From assembly GCA_009827205.1 (NCBI GenBank), contig WUAK01000010.1:1-20597 (forward strand): a stretch of DNA of 20,597 nt, in the 5' to 3' direction. The notes under the pieces were generated by a model, which was not told the origin of the DNA, did not search any database, and saw only the letters and a program-made list of their open reading frames with translations. The stretch's first letter is position 1, and the number at the start of each line of letters is the position of its first letter. The translations under genes and the position numbers were made by a program. This DNA comes from Phycisphaeraceae bacterium (GTDB lineage: Bacteria > Planctomycetota > Phycisphaerae > Phycisphaerales > UBA1924). Below, piece by piece: positions 14,146 through 20,586 of this stretch.

Positions 14146-15365
14146 CGATCGCAATTCTCAGCGCCGTTCAGCCTCTACCAGGCCAGGCCCCACCTGACCC
14201 CATCCCGATTCTCGCGCAGCTTTACGAAAGCAACAAGACTGGAAATTCAGCCGAGCTTGTCAGGATCACAGCAACGAATCAAAGCGATGAGCCGAGTGTC
14301 ATCACACTGACATTCCGCATGTCCGCTGATGCTGATGAAGTGATGACACGTGTCGAGCTGCCCGAGGTCGTGTTCTATCACGATGGAGCTGTTCTCCGAG
14401 CCGAACGCATGGGTGAAGGCAACCACGCGGTGGTGTTCGAAACGCCTGCGCCTTACGGCTTCGCGGAAGCGATATCTCTCGTCGCCCCGGTTTGGCCGAT
14501 GCCAAGACTCTGGACGATTGATGAGTTTGGATTGGTCACAGACCCAGCGCTCGGAACGATTGACTTCACACAAGCAACGCTCGATGGTTCGATGGCAACC
14601 CTGATCGGCGAAACGCCAGCGGGGGAAGTGTCCGTTCTCATCGATACGGATTCTCATTCGGTGATATCGCTCGAAGCACAAGTCCGTGATGGGTTCATCT
14701 CGTGCAGCTTTACCCCGGTCGACGCAGGCGACCCTGTTGCCTGGAACATCGAACCCGAAGGCCGATGGGTCGTGCGCCGGCTTGCGCAGCTCTCTCTGGC
14801 AGGGCCTCCGATCGAAACCGGAGTCACACTCCCAGACCTTGGACTGATCACTCCCGATTACAGCGGCATCTCACTCAGCGAGATACAGAGTCTCGATCAG
14901 ATCCGCCAATCAGGCCCATGGGTCGTGCTGCTGATGCTGAAGGCAGACTCGACACCCGATGTCTATGAGCTCTCTGGAGAGGTCGCAAGGGGAGTCTGGT
15001 CAAGAGCCGCGACCGAGATCGCCGCTCTGGGGGCTGATGATGTCTCGAGATACTGGCTTGGCCACCGCTCGCTCATCGTGGCGGTCACGTCGGATCTGGA
15101 CATCCTTCCAGATCGCGTTGGTGAGATCGTCACCAGTGCCCCGCCCGGCATACCGACGCTCATCAGCACCGAGCCCGAACTCACGCTCGACAGGCTCGAC
15201 CGAGCATTGCCATTGACCGCGGTCCTCGTTGATCCCGCGCGTACTGTTGGGGCAGTTGTGCCTATAGAAAACGCCGAGACCGGGATCTCGGCGATTCTTG
15301 ATGCGATGCGATCGTATACGAGGCCGTCAACACAACCTGAGGGTCCCGTGTTCAGTTCTGATTGA
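14136..15365 (+). CDS. Secreted two-domain protein of unknown function (LolA-like plus thioredoxin-like?)
   Basis: A 409-residue protein from GTG 14136 (GGGGA at 14125-14129 is a good ribosome site), overlapping folK by 10 bp. The first 17 or so residues (MLVAIAILSAVQPLPGQA) look like a short signal peptide, though without the usual positive charge. Residues 25-200 are beta-rich, with TLTFRMSADADEVMTRVELP, VVFYHDGAVLRAERMGEGNH and LIDTDSHSVISLEAQVRDG, reminiscent of LolA/DUF2092-type lipoprotein-carrier folds. Residues about 255-400 have a thioredoxin-like rhythm: GPWVVLLMLKADSTPDVYEL, then LIVAVTSDLDILPDRV, and LTAVLVDPARTVGAVVPIEN near the end. The redox cysteines are absent; the only Cys (ISCSF) is between the domains. 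Both fold calls are inference. It converges on xerC. Confidence 0.7.
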   Translation: MLVAIAILSAVQPLPGQAPPDPIPILAQLYESNKTGNSAELVRITATNQSDEPSVITLTFRMSADADEVMTRVELPEVVFYHDGAVLRAERMGEGNHAVVFETPAPYGFAEAISLVAPVWPMPRLWTIDEFGLVTDPALGTIDFTQATLDGSMATLIGETPAGEVSVLIDTDSHSVISLEAQVRDGFISCSFTPVDAGDPVAWNIEPEGRWVVRRLAQLSLAGPPIETGVTLPDLGLITPDYSGISLSEIQSLDQIRQSGPWVVLLMLKADSTPDVYELSGEVARGVWSRAATEIAALGADDVSRYWLGHRSLIVAVTSDLDILPDRVGEIVTSAPPGIPTLISTEPELTLDRLDRALPLTAVLVDPARTVGAVVPIENAETGISAILDAMRSYTRPSTQPEGPVFSSD

Positions 15366-16385
15366 TCAGCTTGCCTCGGCGCGGGGATGCGCGTCGTCGT
15401 ACGCGGTACGCAGGCGAGAGGTCGAGAGGTGCGTGTAAACCTGGGTCGTGCTGAGCGACTGGTGTCCGAGTAACTCCTGCACGCTGCGCAGATCCGCGCC
15501 GTTGTCCAAGAGGTGCGTCGCAAAGCTGTGACGCAGTGTGTGTGGGCTGATCGAGGGATCGAGCCCGATCTGACGCAGGTACTTATCAAGTTTCCGGCGA
15601 ACCGAGCGGCTCGATAGTCGCTTTGCGTGCTTGTTCAGGAACAGAGGCTTGCTAGCGCTGCCCTCGCTCCACGCCGCGACGTAGTGGGGGTCCTTCTCGG
15701 CGAGCTCGATGTAGAGCTGGACCGCGCCAACCGCGTGAGCGCCGAGCGGGACGAGTCGTTCTTTCTTCCCCTTGCCGCGGACACGCATGGAGCCCGCCTG
15801 CAGGTCCAGGTCATCGATATCGAGCGCAACAAGCTCACTCACCCGGATGCCGGTCGAGTAGAGCGTCTCGAGCATCGCACGGTCGCGCCGGCCGAGAACA
15901 TCCGAATCGCTGGGAGCCGAGAGCAGTCGCTCAATCTGCTCGATCGTGATCGCCTTGGGCAGACGCTTGGACTGCCTGGGCGTACGTATGAGCGTCATCG
16001 GGTTGGTCGAGGTCAGCCCCGTGCGGAGCGACCACTTGTAGAAGCTGCGGAGTGTCGCGATTTTGCGCGCCATCGTCGCGGGCGAGTACTCCTTCTCGGC
16101 GAGATGCTCGAGGAAGCCGCGGATCAGGTCCGCATCGGCTTCGCAGATCACGCCGGTCAGTGTCTTGTGTCCAACAGTCCCCGCGACCGATCCGTTCCCA
16201 CCGGCCTGGCGTTTCCCAAGCTCTGCCTGCTCGGCCTCGGTATCGATCTCGATCCCGGTTTCGGATTGCAGGTGCTCGATGTACTGACGCAGGTCTGCGC
16301 CGTAACACCTTGCCGTGTACGGGCTGAAGCGTCGCTCATCAACGAGGTAGCTTCCGAAGGTATCGGTGATGGGAAGTTGGGACAT
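15366..16385 (-). CDS. xerC: Tyrosine recombinase XerC/XerD
   Basis: A 339-residue site-specific tyrosine recombinase, expected to resolve chromosome dimers at dif. The start is the ATG at 16385 with AAGGAG 8 nt upstream; a longer version from 16424 lacks such a site. The N-terminal SAM-like core-binding domain carries FGSYLVDERRFSPYTARCYG and SPATMARKIATLRSFYKWSL. An extra stretch of about 35-40 residues at 41-80, rich in Gly/Glu/Ala, splits it. The catalytic set is complete: Arg181 (YSTGIRVSELVALDIDDL), Lys205 (RVRGKGKKERLVPLG), His282 and Arg285 (SPHTLRHSFATHLLDNGADL), His308 (LLGHQSL) and the nucleophile Tyr317 (STTQVYTHLS). XerC versus XerD cannot be told from sequence alone here; a single-recombinase system is also possible. 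Confidence 0.92.
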   Translation of the reverse strand: MSQLPITDTFGSYLVDERRFSPYTARCYGADLRQYIEHLQSETGIEIDTEAEQAELGKRQAGGNGSVAGTVGHKTLTGVICEADADLIRGFLEHLAEKEYSPATMARKIATLRSFYKWSLRTGLTSTNPMTLIRTPRQSKRLPKAITIEQIERLLSAPSDSDVLGRRDRAMLETLYSTGIRVSELVALDIDDLDLQAGSMRVRGKGKKERLVPLGAHAVGAVQLYIELAEKDPHYVAAWSEGSASKPLFLNKHAKRLSSRSVRRKLDKYLRQIGLDPSISPHTLRHSFATHLLDNGADLRSVQELLGHQSLSTTQVYTHLSTSRLRTAYDDAHPRAEAS

Positions 16386-16401
16386 CGGTCGAGCTCCTTC
16401 T

Positions 16402-16480
16402 CGCTGACGATTCCGGGGCCTCATTGCCCCGCGGGTGCTGCTTCTCTCCCGAGCTGCTCGGCCCGGGAGGACCGTCAGCG
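16402..16480 (-). promoter_or_regulatory. Structured leader of xerC: closed multi-branch hairpin
   Basis: CGCTGACG (16402-16409) and CGTCAGCG (16473-16480) are perfect 8-bp inverted arms enclosing 63 nt. Inside is CGGGGC/GCCCCG (loop CTCATT, 16414-16431 region) and alternative GC-rich hairpins in CTCCCGAGCTGCTCGG with CGGGAG (about 16446-16469). On the minus-strand transcript one arm covers the upstream lipoprotein's stop codon and the other ends 2 nt before the AGGAG/AAGGAG site of xerC. No T run follows, so regulation of translation or coupling is more likely than termination. Confidence 0.45.
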
Positions 16481-17230
16481 GGATGACTCAGGACGCCTCG
16501 CTCGTGCAAGCCTGAGCCGCTCTTCGTCAAGCAGCCGGCCCACAGTCGCGTGGGTCACAAATTCGGTGTACAGAGGCATGCTCGCCATATACGTCTGCCA
16601 GCCGCGCGGAGCAGACGGATCACTCCGGCCCTCCGCGTAGTTGCGGATGTCGATCTGCACCGCGTGGTTCCGTGCGGCGTAGACCTTCGACACCGTTGCG
16701 ATGGGGGACTCGAGGTACCGCTGCGCATCTGGCGCGTCGGGATCGGTCACGCTGCCCCTGAGCTCATCGATGTTGAGCGAGCCCGATCCGGAGATCGGCC
16801 CCGCGTGCAGAGCAAGGGTCAGCCCGAGCGTCGGCGGGTCGTACGGGTCGTACGCCGTAATCGTGCCGACGATCAGCCCATCCACACCGAGCGCGTCGGC
16901 AAGCGCCGACACCTCGCGTGGGCTGCGAAGCTCACGCAAACCCATCCCCCGCATCACTGCGAGTGACCTGTTCAGAGGCAGGCACGTTATACCCTCCACC
17001 TCAGACACAGCCTGCACAAGTGCATCCGTGACCCTGTCTGGTTGGAAGACCGTCGTGCCCGACTCGTTCGCTAGCGGCGCGACCGCGAACACCACTTCTC
17101 CCCGTGAGGAGTCGTAAGGCGAACGCAGCACCGCGGGCGGCGTGAGTTCTTGTGGTCCCTGGGAACAGCCCGGCACGATCGCCAGAACCAAGAGCCCAAG
17201 GAGTACGAGCATTTTCTCTGTACTTGTCAT
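16475..17230 (-). CDS. Lipoprotein with TolB-N/CsgG-like domain
   Basis: A 251-residue predicted lipoprotein. Residues 7-21 are hydrophobic (MLVLLGLLVLAIVPG) and Cys22 is the probable lipidation site, with a slightly unusual Val-Pro-Gly before it. The start ATG at 17230 follows an AAGGA. Residues 47-140 resemble the alpha/beta domain shared by the N-terminus of TolB, CsgG and LpoB: EVVFAVAPLANESGTTVFQP, DRVTDALVQAVSEVEGITCL and EVSALADALGVDGLIVGTIT. This fold is found in outer-membrane-associated proteins that bind partners. The C-terminal 70 residues (YTEFVTHATVGRLLDEERLR) are helical and unrecognised. It lies between a PD40-propeller lipoprotein upstream and xerC downstream. The fold family is inferred from sequence pattern; the role is unknown. 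Confidence 0.75.
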   Translation of the reverse strand: MTSTEKMLVLLGLLVLAIVPGCSQGPQELTPPAVLRSPYDSSRGEVVFAVAPLANESGTTVFQPDRVTDALVQAVSEVEGITCLPLNRSLAVMRGMGLRELRSPREVSALADALGVDGLIVGTITAYDPYDPPTLGLTLALHAGPISGSGSLNIDELRGSVTDPDAPDAQRYLESPIATVSKVYAARNHAVQIDIRNYAEGRSDPSAPRGWQTYMASMPLYTEFVTHATVGRLLDEERLRLARARRPESSR

Positions 17231-17286
17231 GGCGTCCTTGCCGCTTCAGCGCCCGGCGTCCGTGCCGAGCTGACCATTCGTGTTCG

Positions 17287-17319
17287 AAAAGCCGAGCCGG
17301 GCCGCTAAGCCCGGTTCGG
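17287..17319 (-). terminator. Intrinsic terminator after the PD40 lipoprotein gene
   Basis: CCGAGCCGGGC (17292-17302) and GCCCGGTTCGG (17309-17319) form an 11-bp stem with one mismatched pair (A-C in the minus transcript) and a 6-nt loop. On the minus strand it is followed by CTTTTC. It starts about 15 bp beyond the stop codon of the gene ending at 17334 and separates it from the next lipoprotein gene. Confidence 0.75.
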
Positions 17320-17333
17320 TAATGTTCGTGCGA

Positions 17334-18665
17334 TCAGTCGATATCCGCCGGGATCGGGAAGTCGGCGAAGTTCGTGTTGCCCTTGTTCTGCGATTCGTTC
17401 TGGTTCCGCTTGTTCGCGGTGCGGACGTTGCCGGGCAGGCCCACGTAAGGCTCACCCGCAGCGATCACTGCCTTGTTCGCACCGAGCGACCAGATGTTGT
17501 CCGTGCCCGAGCGGTTCGAGATGAAGAAGATCGTGTTCTGCTCGCCCCAGGTCGGCATCAGGTTGACCGCGTCGTCGGCGGTCAGGTTTGTTTCACCGGT
17601 GCCGTCGATGTTGGTCATCCAGATGTCGGCGCGCCTGGGCTGACCGCTGGTGTTGGTCGCAGCGAGCGGGACGCTTGCGTATGCGATGCGGTTGCCGTCC
17701 CTGCTCCACGACGGGTTGATGAGCGCGTGGTCAGAGCTCGAAGCGATCTCGGTCAGGTTGCTGGCCTCGTTGCCGTTGACATCGATCGACCATACGCTGA
17801 AGAGTCGCGAGCCTCGCTCGCGTGCACGCTGGAAAACGATGCGGTTGCCACCGTTGAAGCCGGTGCCGATCTCAGGGCAGAACTCGGGGAAGAGGCCGAA
17901 ACCGATCTGGTGCTTGACCATCGGGTTGTTGACGTCGACGAGCCAGAGCTCCCAACGCTGGCTGACCGGACCGAGCCTGCTGTAGACCATCGTCTGGCCG
18001 TCAGGGCTGAACGACGGGTGCAACTCGTGCGAGGAGTCCTGCGTGATCTGGCGAGCCTGGCCGCCCTCGGCATCGATGACGTAAATGTTCCAGTTGCCCG
18101 AGCGGTTGCTCGAGAACGCGATGGTCTGGCCGTCGGGGCTCAGTGAAGGCATCACGTCGTGGCCCGGATCGTTGGTGATCTGGCTGACGACGCTCGAGTT
18201 CACGTGCTTGCGGTAGATGTCCGCGGTCTCGCGGTGACGGGTCGAGGCGAAGAAGATGAACTTGCCGTCGTCGGTCGCGACCGGATCGAAGTCAGCGCCG
18301 TAGGTGCTGAATGAGACGCGGTGCAGGTCGGCGGGGTCGTAAGCAGCGGGGGCGTTGGGGTTGCCCTGTGTCATGCTGCGACCCTCGATGCCGCCGAAGA
18401 TGTCGATCGGTCCCAGCGCGGGCTCGGGTTCGGTGTCGCCCTCTTCGAAGAGGCCGTCCCAGATCGAGCCTTCCTGGTCCATCATGGTGACTTCGTATGT
18501 GTTGTTCTCGGTATCGGTGCCCTGAGCACTCGCGAGCGCTTCGGGGTTGGGCTCGTCTGTGGTGGACCAATCGCTGTTGTGGTCGTACGTGCAGCCGCCG
18601 GCGAGGCCGACCGCGGCGATGATGGAAACGGCGCCGATTCGGCGTGTCTGGGTCTGGTTCAGCAT
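17334..18665 (-). CDS. PD40 beta-propeller lipoprotein (TolB-like)
   Basis: A 443-residue predicted lipoprotein. The ATG at 18665 is chosen because GGAG lies 7 nt upstream and a lipoprotein signal follows (RRIGAVSIIAAVGLAGGC, Cys25); a start at 18731 would bury this signal. Residues 26-110 are acidic and low complexity. From about residue 115 to 430 there are repeated PD40/WD40-like blades of TolB type, each with a 'xxPxxSPDGxxIxFxSxRxGxxxIYxxD' pattern: MPSLSPDGQTIAFSSNRSGN, HPSFSPDGQTMVYSR, NPSWSRDGNRIAYASV and MPTWGEQNTIFFISNRSGTD. TolB itself is a soluble periplasmic partner of Pal and the Tol system, so this lipid-anchored relative probably acts in the envelope. The true function is unknown. 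No Tol genes are visible next to it. Confidence 0.85.
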   Translation of the reverse strand: MLNQTQTRRIGAVSIIAAVGLAGGCTYDHNSDWSTTDEPNPEALASAQGTDTENNTYEVTMMDQEGSIWDGLFEEGDTEPEPALGPIDIFGGIEGRSMTQGNPNAPAAYDPADLHRVSFSTYGADFDPVATDDGKFIFFASTRHRETADIYRKHVNSSVVSQITNDPGHDVMPSLSPDGQTIAFSSNRSGNWNIYVIDAEGGQARQITQDSSHELHPSFSPDGQTMVYSRLGPVSQRWELWLVDVNNPMVKHQIGFGLFPEFCPEIGTGFNGGNRIVFQRARERGSRLFSVWSIDVNGNEASNLTEIASSSDHALINPSWSRDGNRIAYASVPLAATNTSGQPRRADIWMTNIDGTGETNLTADDAVNLMPTWGEQNTIFFISNRSGTDNIWSLGANKAVIAAGEPYVGLPGNVRTANKRNQNESQNKGNTNFADFPIPADID

Positions 18666-18977
18666 CTTCAGGCTCCGAGCAGCGACCGGCGACGAGCCGA
18701 TCAGATTCGAATGAGGTTTCTCTTCACACATCCGCTGCTCCGCAGCACCGAGGCCGATCAGCCCGGGCGTCCTTTATCGGACACTGGCAGGCCATCTCAT
18801 CGACCATCACCTCCGGCGATGTGCAGCAAATCGGACGTTGGATGGTCCGAGTTAAGACGGTCCAGAAAAATCGGCCACAAACGCGCCATGACCCGCGAAT
18901 GGGTGTGCACAAGAGCACCCTCAACCCGGTGAGGGACTGGTCTATATCTGTTGTATAAAGGAAGGTCCTGCCAGAAG
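18666..18977 (-). other. 312-bp gene-free stretch with hairpins and AT-rich islands
   Basis: I see no convincing gene here. TCGGAC (18831-18836) and GTCCGA (18845-18850) form a 6-bp hairpin with an 8-nt loop. On the minus strand a weaker stem (18873-18893) is followed by GATTTTTC (TTTTT at 18866-18870), a possible terminator for the upstream 95-aa gene. GTCC (18769-18772) and GGAC (18779-18782) form another small stem. An AT-rich island (TATATCTGTTGTATAAA, about 18943-18959) stands out in GC-rich DNA and could include a promoter, but -35/-10 pairs are not clear on either strand. It may hold a long leader for the PD40 lipoprotein gene. Confidence 0.4.
18866..18893 (-). terminator. Possible weak terminator after the 95-aa gene
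   Basis: On the minus strand GGTCA (complement of 18889-18893) can pair with TGGCC (complement of 18873-18877), including one G-U pair and an 11-nt loop, followed by GATTTTTC. The stem is short, so the call is weak. Confidence 0.3.
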
Positions 18978-19265
18978 TTACGCCACACTACGGGCATAGA
19001 TCACAGTCGGCGCATCCCCAGGCCTGTTCCAAGGCTGGGCCGCCCCGCGGGGGGTATCCATCGTGCAAAGGTGGTCGAGATAAAAGCGGAGTTGTGTATC
19101 TGAAAACTGCTCAAGGAAGGCTGCTGATGCAGTCGGGTTCCGATCGATGATCCTGGCAATCACCTGCGGACGCACGAGATTCGATGATTCCTCACTCGGC
19201 TTGGGATCTGGCTTCTCGGGGAAGCGGTTCTCGGCGAGGTCATCGAAACCGAAAAGCGTCTGCAT
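18978..19265 (-). CDS. Uncharacterised 95-aa protein
   Basis: A 95-residue soluble protein that I do not recognise by family. The ATG at 19265 is preceded by AGGAG (minus strand, 19276-19272) with 6-nt spacing, which supports a real gene. The N-terminal 30 residues are polar and Pro/Glu-rich (MQTLFGFDDLAENRFPEKPD). A helical core follows: LVRPQVIARIIDRNPTASAA and FLEQFSDTQLRFYLDHLCTM. The C-terminus has a DTPRGAAQPWNRPGDAPTVI stretch. There is no signal peptide, transmembrane segment or metal motif. It is transcribed away from the TIM-barrel-like gene at 19379, sharing a 113-bp divergent region with strong inverted repeats. The downstream arm of one of these abuts its ribosome site, suggesting regulated translation or an operator. 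Confidence 0.7.
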   Translation of the reverse strand: MQTLFGFDDLAENRFPEKPDPKPSEESSNLVRPQVIARIIDRNPTASAAFLEQFSDTQLRFYLDHLCTMDTPRGAAQPWNRPGDAPTVIYARSVA

Positions 19266-19276
19266 CGCGGACTCCT

Positions 19277-19309
19277 GGCGCTTGGGGATACTGATTCAGA
19301 TCAAGCGCC
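19277..19309 (-). promoter_or_regulatory. 8-bp inverted repeat abutting the ribosome site of the 95-aa gene
   Basis: GGCGCTTG (19277-19284) and CAAGCGCC (19302-19309) are perfect 8-bp arms around 17 nt, which themselves contain the 9-bp palindrome CTGATTCAG (19291-19299). On the minus strand the second arm directly touches AGGAG (19276-19272). It could be an RNA hairpin controlling access to the ribosome site or a DNA operator. Confidence 0.55.
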
Positions 19310-19327
19310 GGCTCCGCCGACCTGCTC

Positions 19328-19344
19328 TCGATTCGGTGAATCGA
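19328..19344. promoter_or_regulatory. 17-bp palindrome TCGATTC-GGT-GAATCGA in the divergent region
   Basis: TCGATTC (19328-19334) and GAATCGA (19338-19344) form a perfect 7-bp inverted repeat with a 3-bp spacer. A -35-like TCGACA (19341-19346) overlaps its edge, and a -10-like TGTAAT (19362-19367) follows with 15-bp spacing, pointing at the gene starting at 19379. The palindrome would be well placed as an operator; the promoter is tentative because its spacing is short. Confidence 0.45.
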
Positions 19345-19378
19345 CATCCCCGTCATGAGTGTGTAATCATTTAGGACC

Positions 19379-20014
19379 ATGCCCGACACCCAGATCATCC
19401 CATCGCGCAACCTCGGCCGATCCGGCGATGCCAGCACCTGTACCCATGAAAACCCACTCGAACAGGGGTTTGCTGGCTCGATCGAGCCTGATTCGACCCT
19501 GATCGCGTGGGCAGGCTGGTACGACAGAGCCGCGGAACCAGCACTCGGTGTCTTCCCGTCTGACTTTCGCCTCTGGAACGAAGGCCTCGACCTGCTCAGG
19601 GAGCGGATCGACACCCTCGCGCCTGTCCTCGAAGAGAGGAATGCACGGCTCCTGCTCAGGCCCGCTCTCGGTCTCGTGCTTTCCGACCCGCACAGCATCT
19701 GGGCTCTCCTCGAGAAACTCCCTGCGTGCCCGATTGGCGTTCTCGTTGATCCGGTTGCGATGCTGACCCCGGAGATGATGGACCACGCCGAGGACCACCT
19801 GCCCAGGATGTTTGACAAACTCGGCAATCTCGAACGCTGCGAAGCCGTCGTCCTGTCAGGTGCGAACGTCCACAGCGATGAGAGGCTGACGCACCAGCCG
19901 CTCGACTGGTCGAGGCCCTTCGATCAGACACTGATCTCCTGTTGGCGTGAGTCCGCGTTCGCCCAACGCGGCGTGTACCTGCTCAGCGACGCGTGCCGGT
20001 CGCAAATCGCCTAG
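19379..20014 (+). CDS. Xylose-isomerase-like / TIM-barrel-type protein, short form
   Basis: A 211-residue soluble protein. It starts at ATG 19379, with TAGGA 4 nt upstream. The middle resembles the sugar phosphate isomerase/epimerase (AP endonuclease 2-like TIM barrel) family. LRERIDTLAPVLEERNARLL fits the helix before a strand, LLLRPALGLVLSDPHSIWAL stands where the family has 'LALENHPG...TPEDLLRLL', and CPIGVLVDPVAMLTPEMMDH matches 'VGVLLDPANLL'. The substrate-binding Glu and His of typical members are not evident, and the protein is shorter than the usual 250-300 residues, lacking most of the first barrel strands. It ends 20 bp before nuoC. The fold call is inference; no function is assigned. 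Confidence 0.6.
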   Translation: MPDTQIIPSRNLGRSGDASTCTHENPLEQGFAGSIEPDSTLIAWAGWYDRAAEPALGVFPSDFRLWNEGLDLLRERIDTLAPVLEERNARLLLRPALGLVLSDPHSIWALLEKLPACPIGVLVDPVAMLTPEMMDHAEDHLPRMFDKLGNLERCEAVVLSGANVHSDERLTHQPLDWSRPFDQTLISCWRESAFAQRGVYLLSDACRSQIA

Positions 20015-20034
20015 GCTTGCCGCGGAGCAAGAAC

Positions 20035-20586
20035 ATGACCACGACACCCGATCACCCGACCTTCGCACGCGTCAAAGAGGCCTTCCCGGATAAGAAGTTC
20101 CGGGCGACTGAATTCCGCGGCGACAGCACGCTCGTTGTCGAGCCGGGCGATCTGCACGAGGTCATGCAGTTGCTCAAGTCTGACGAGGCGTGCAAGTACG
20201 ACTTCCTGTCCGACGTCATCGGAGTGGATTACCTGAACTACCCGGCCAAGATGCCGGGCCGATTCGGAGTGGTGTACATCCTCTGCTCGTACGAGCTTGA
20301 TCTTCGCTTCTACGTCAAGACGTTCCTCGACCCGAGTATTCCGACCGAAGGCATCGAGGAAGACCCGGCGCTTGTTCTTGACAGCGTCACGGATATCTGG
20401 GCCGGCGCCGAGTGGACCGAACGCGAGGTGTTCGACATGTTCGGCATCCGCTTCAAGGGCCACCCCGACCTGCGCCGCATCCTGCTCTGGGAGGATTATC
20501 CCGGACACCCGCTCCGCACGGACTACCCCGTCACGGGTCGCGGCGAGCGCGAGATGTACAAGGTCGTCGACAGAACCGACGCCTGA
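20035..20586 (+). CDS. nuoC: NADH-quinone oxidoreductase subunit C (complex I 30 kDa)
   Basis: A 183-residue subunit of the peripheral arm of respiratory complex I, on the cytoplasmic side near the iron-sulfur chain and quinone module. The ATG at 20035 follows GGAG (20024-20027); a longer reading from 19993 would overlap the upstream gene. The family signature is clear: EREVFDMFGIRFKGHPDLRR from residue 129, then ILLWEDYPGHPLRTDYPVTG. Earlier, YDFLSDVIGVDYLNYP and FGVVYILCSYELDLRFYVKT are also standard. It ends 11 bp before the window edge, and the nuo cluster probably continues beyond. Whether nuoA and nuoB are located elsewhere cannot be seen; they are not immediately upstream. Confidence 0.96.
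   Translation: MTTTPDHPTFARVKEAFPDKKFRATEFRGDSTLVVEPGDLHEVMQLLKSDEACKYDFLSDVIGVDYLNYPAKMPGRFGVVYILCSYELDLRFYVKTFLDPSIPTEGIEEDPALVLDSVTDIWAGAEWTEREVFDMFGIRFKGHPDLRRILLWEDYPGHPLRTDYPVTGRGEREMYKVVDRTDA

Noticed and set aside
15627..16640. Long plus-strand open frame (337 codons) opposite xerC
   Set aside because: It overlaps the complete catalytic core of the recombinase on the other strand and has shadow-like composition.
17280..18146. Plus-strand open frame (288 codons) opposite the PD40 lipoprotein gene
   Set aside because: The minus strand encodes clear repeated propeller blades; the plus frame is Val/Asp/Arg-rich without domains.
18774..18782. GTCCGATAA on the minus strand resembling the -10 of sigma-28 promoters
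   Set aside because: No TAAA-type -35 is found at the right distance, and the sequence is part of a small GTCC/GGAC stem.
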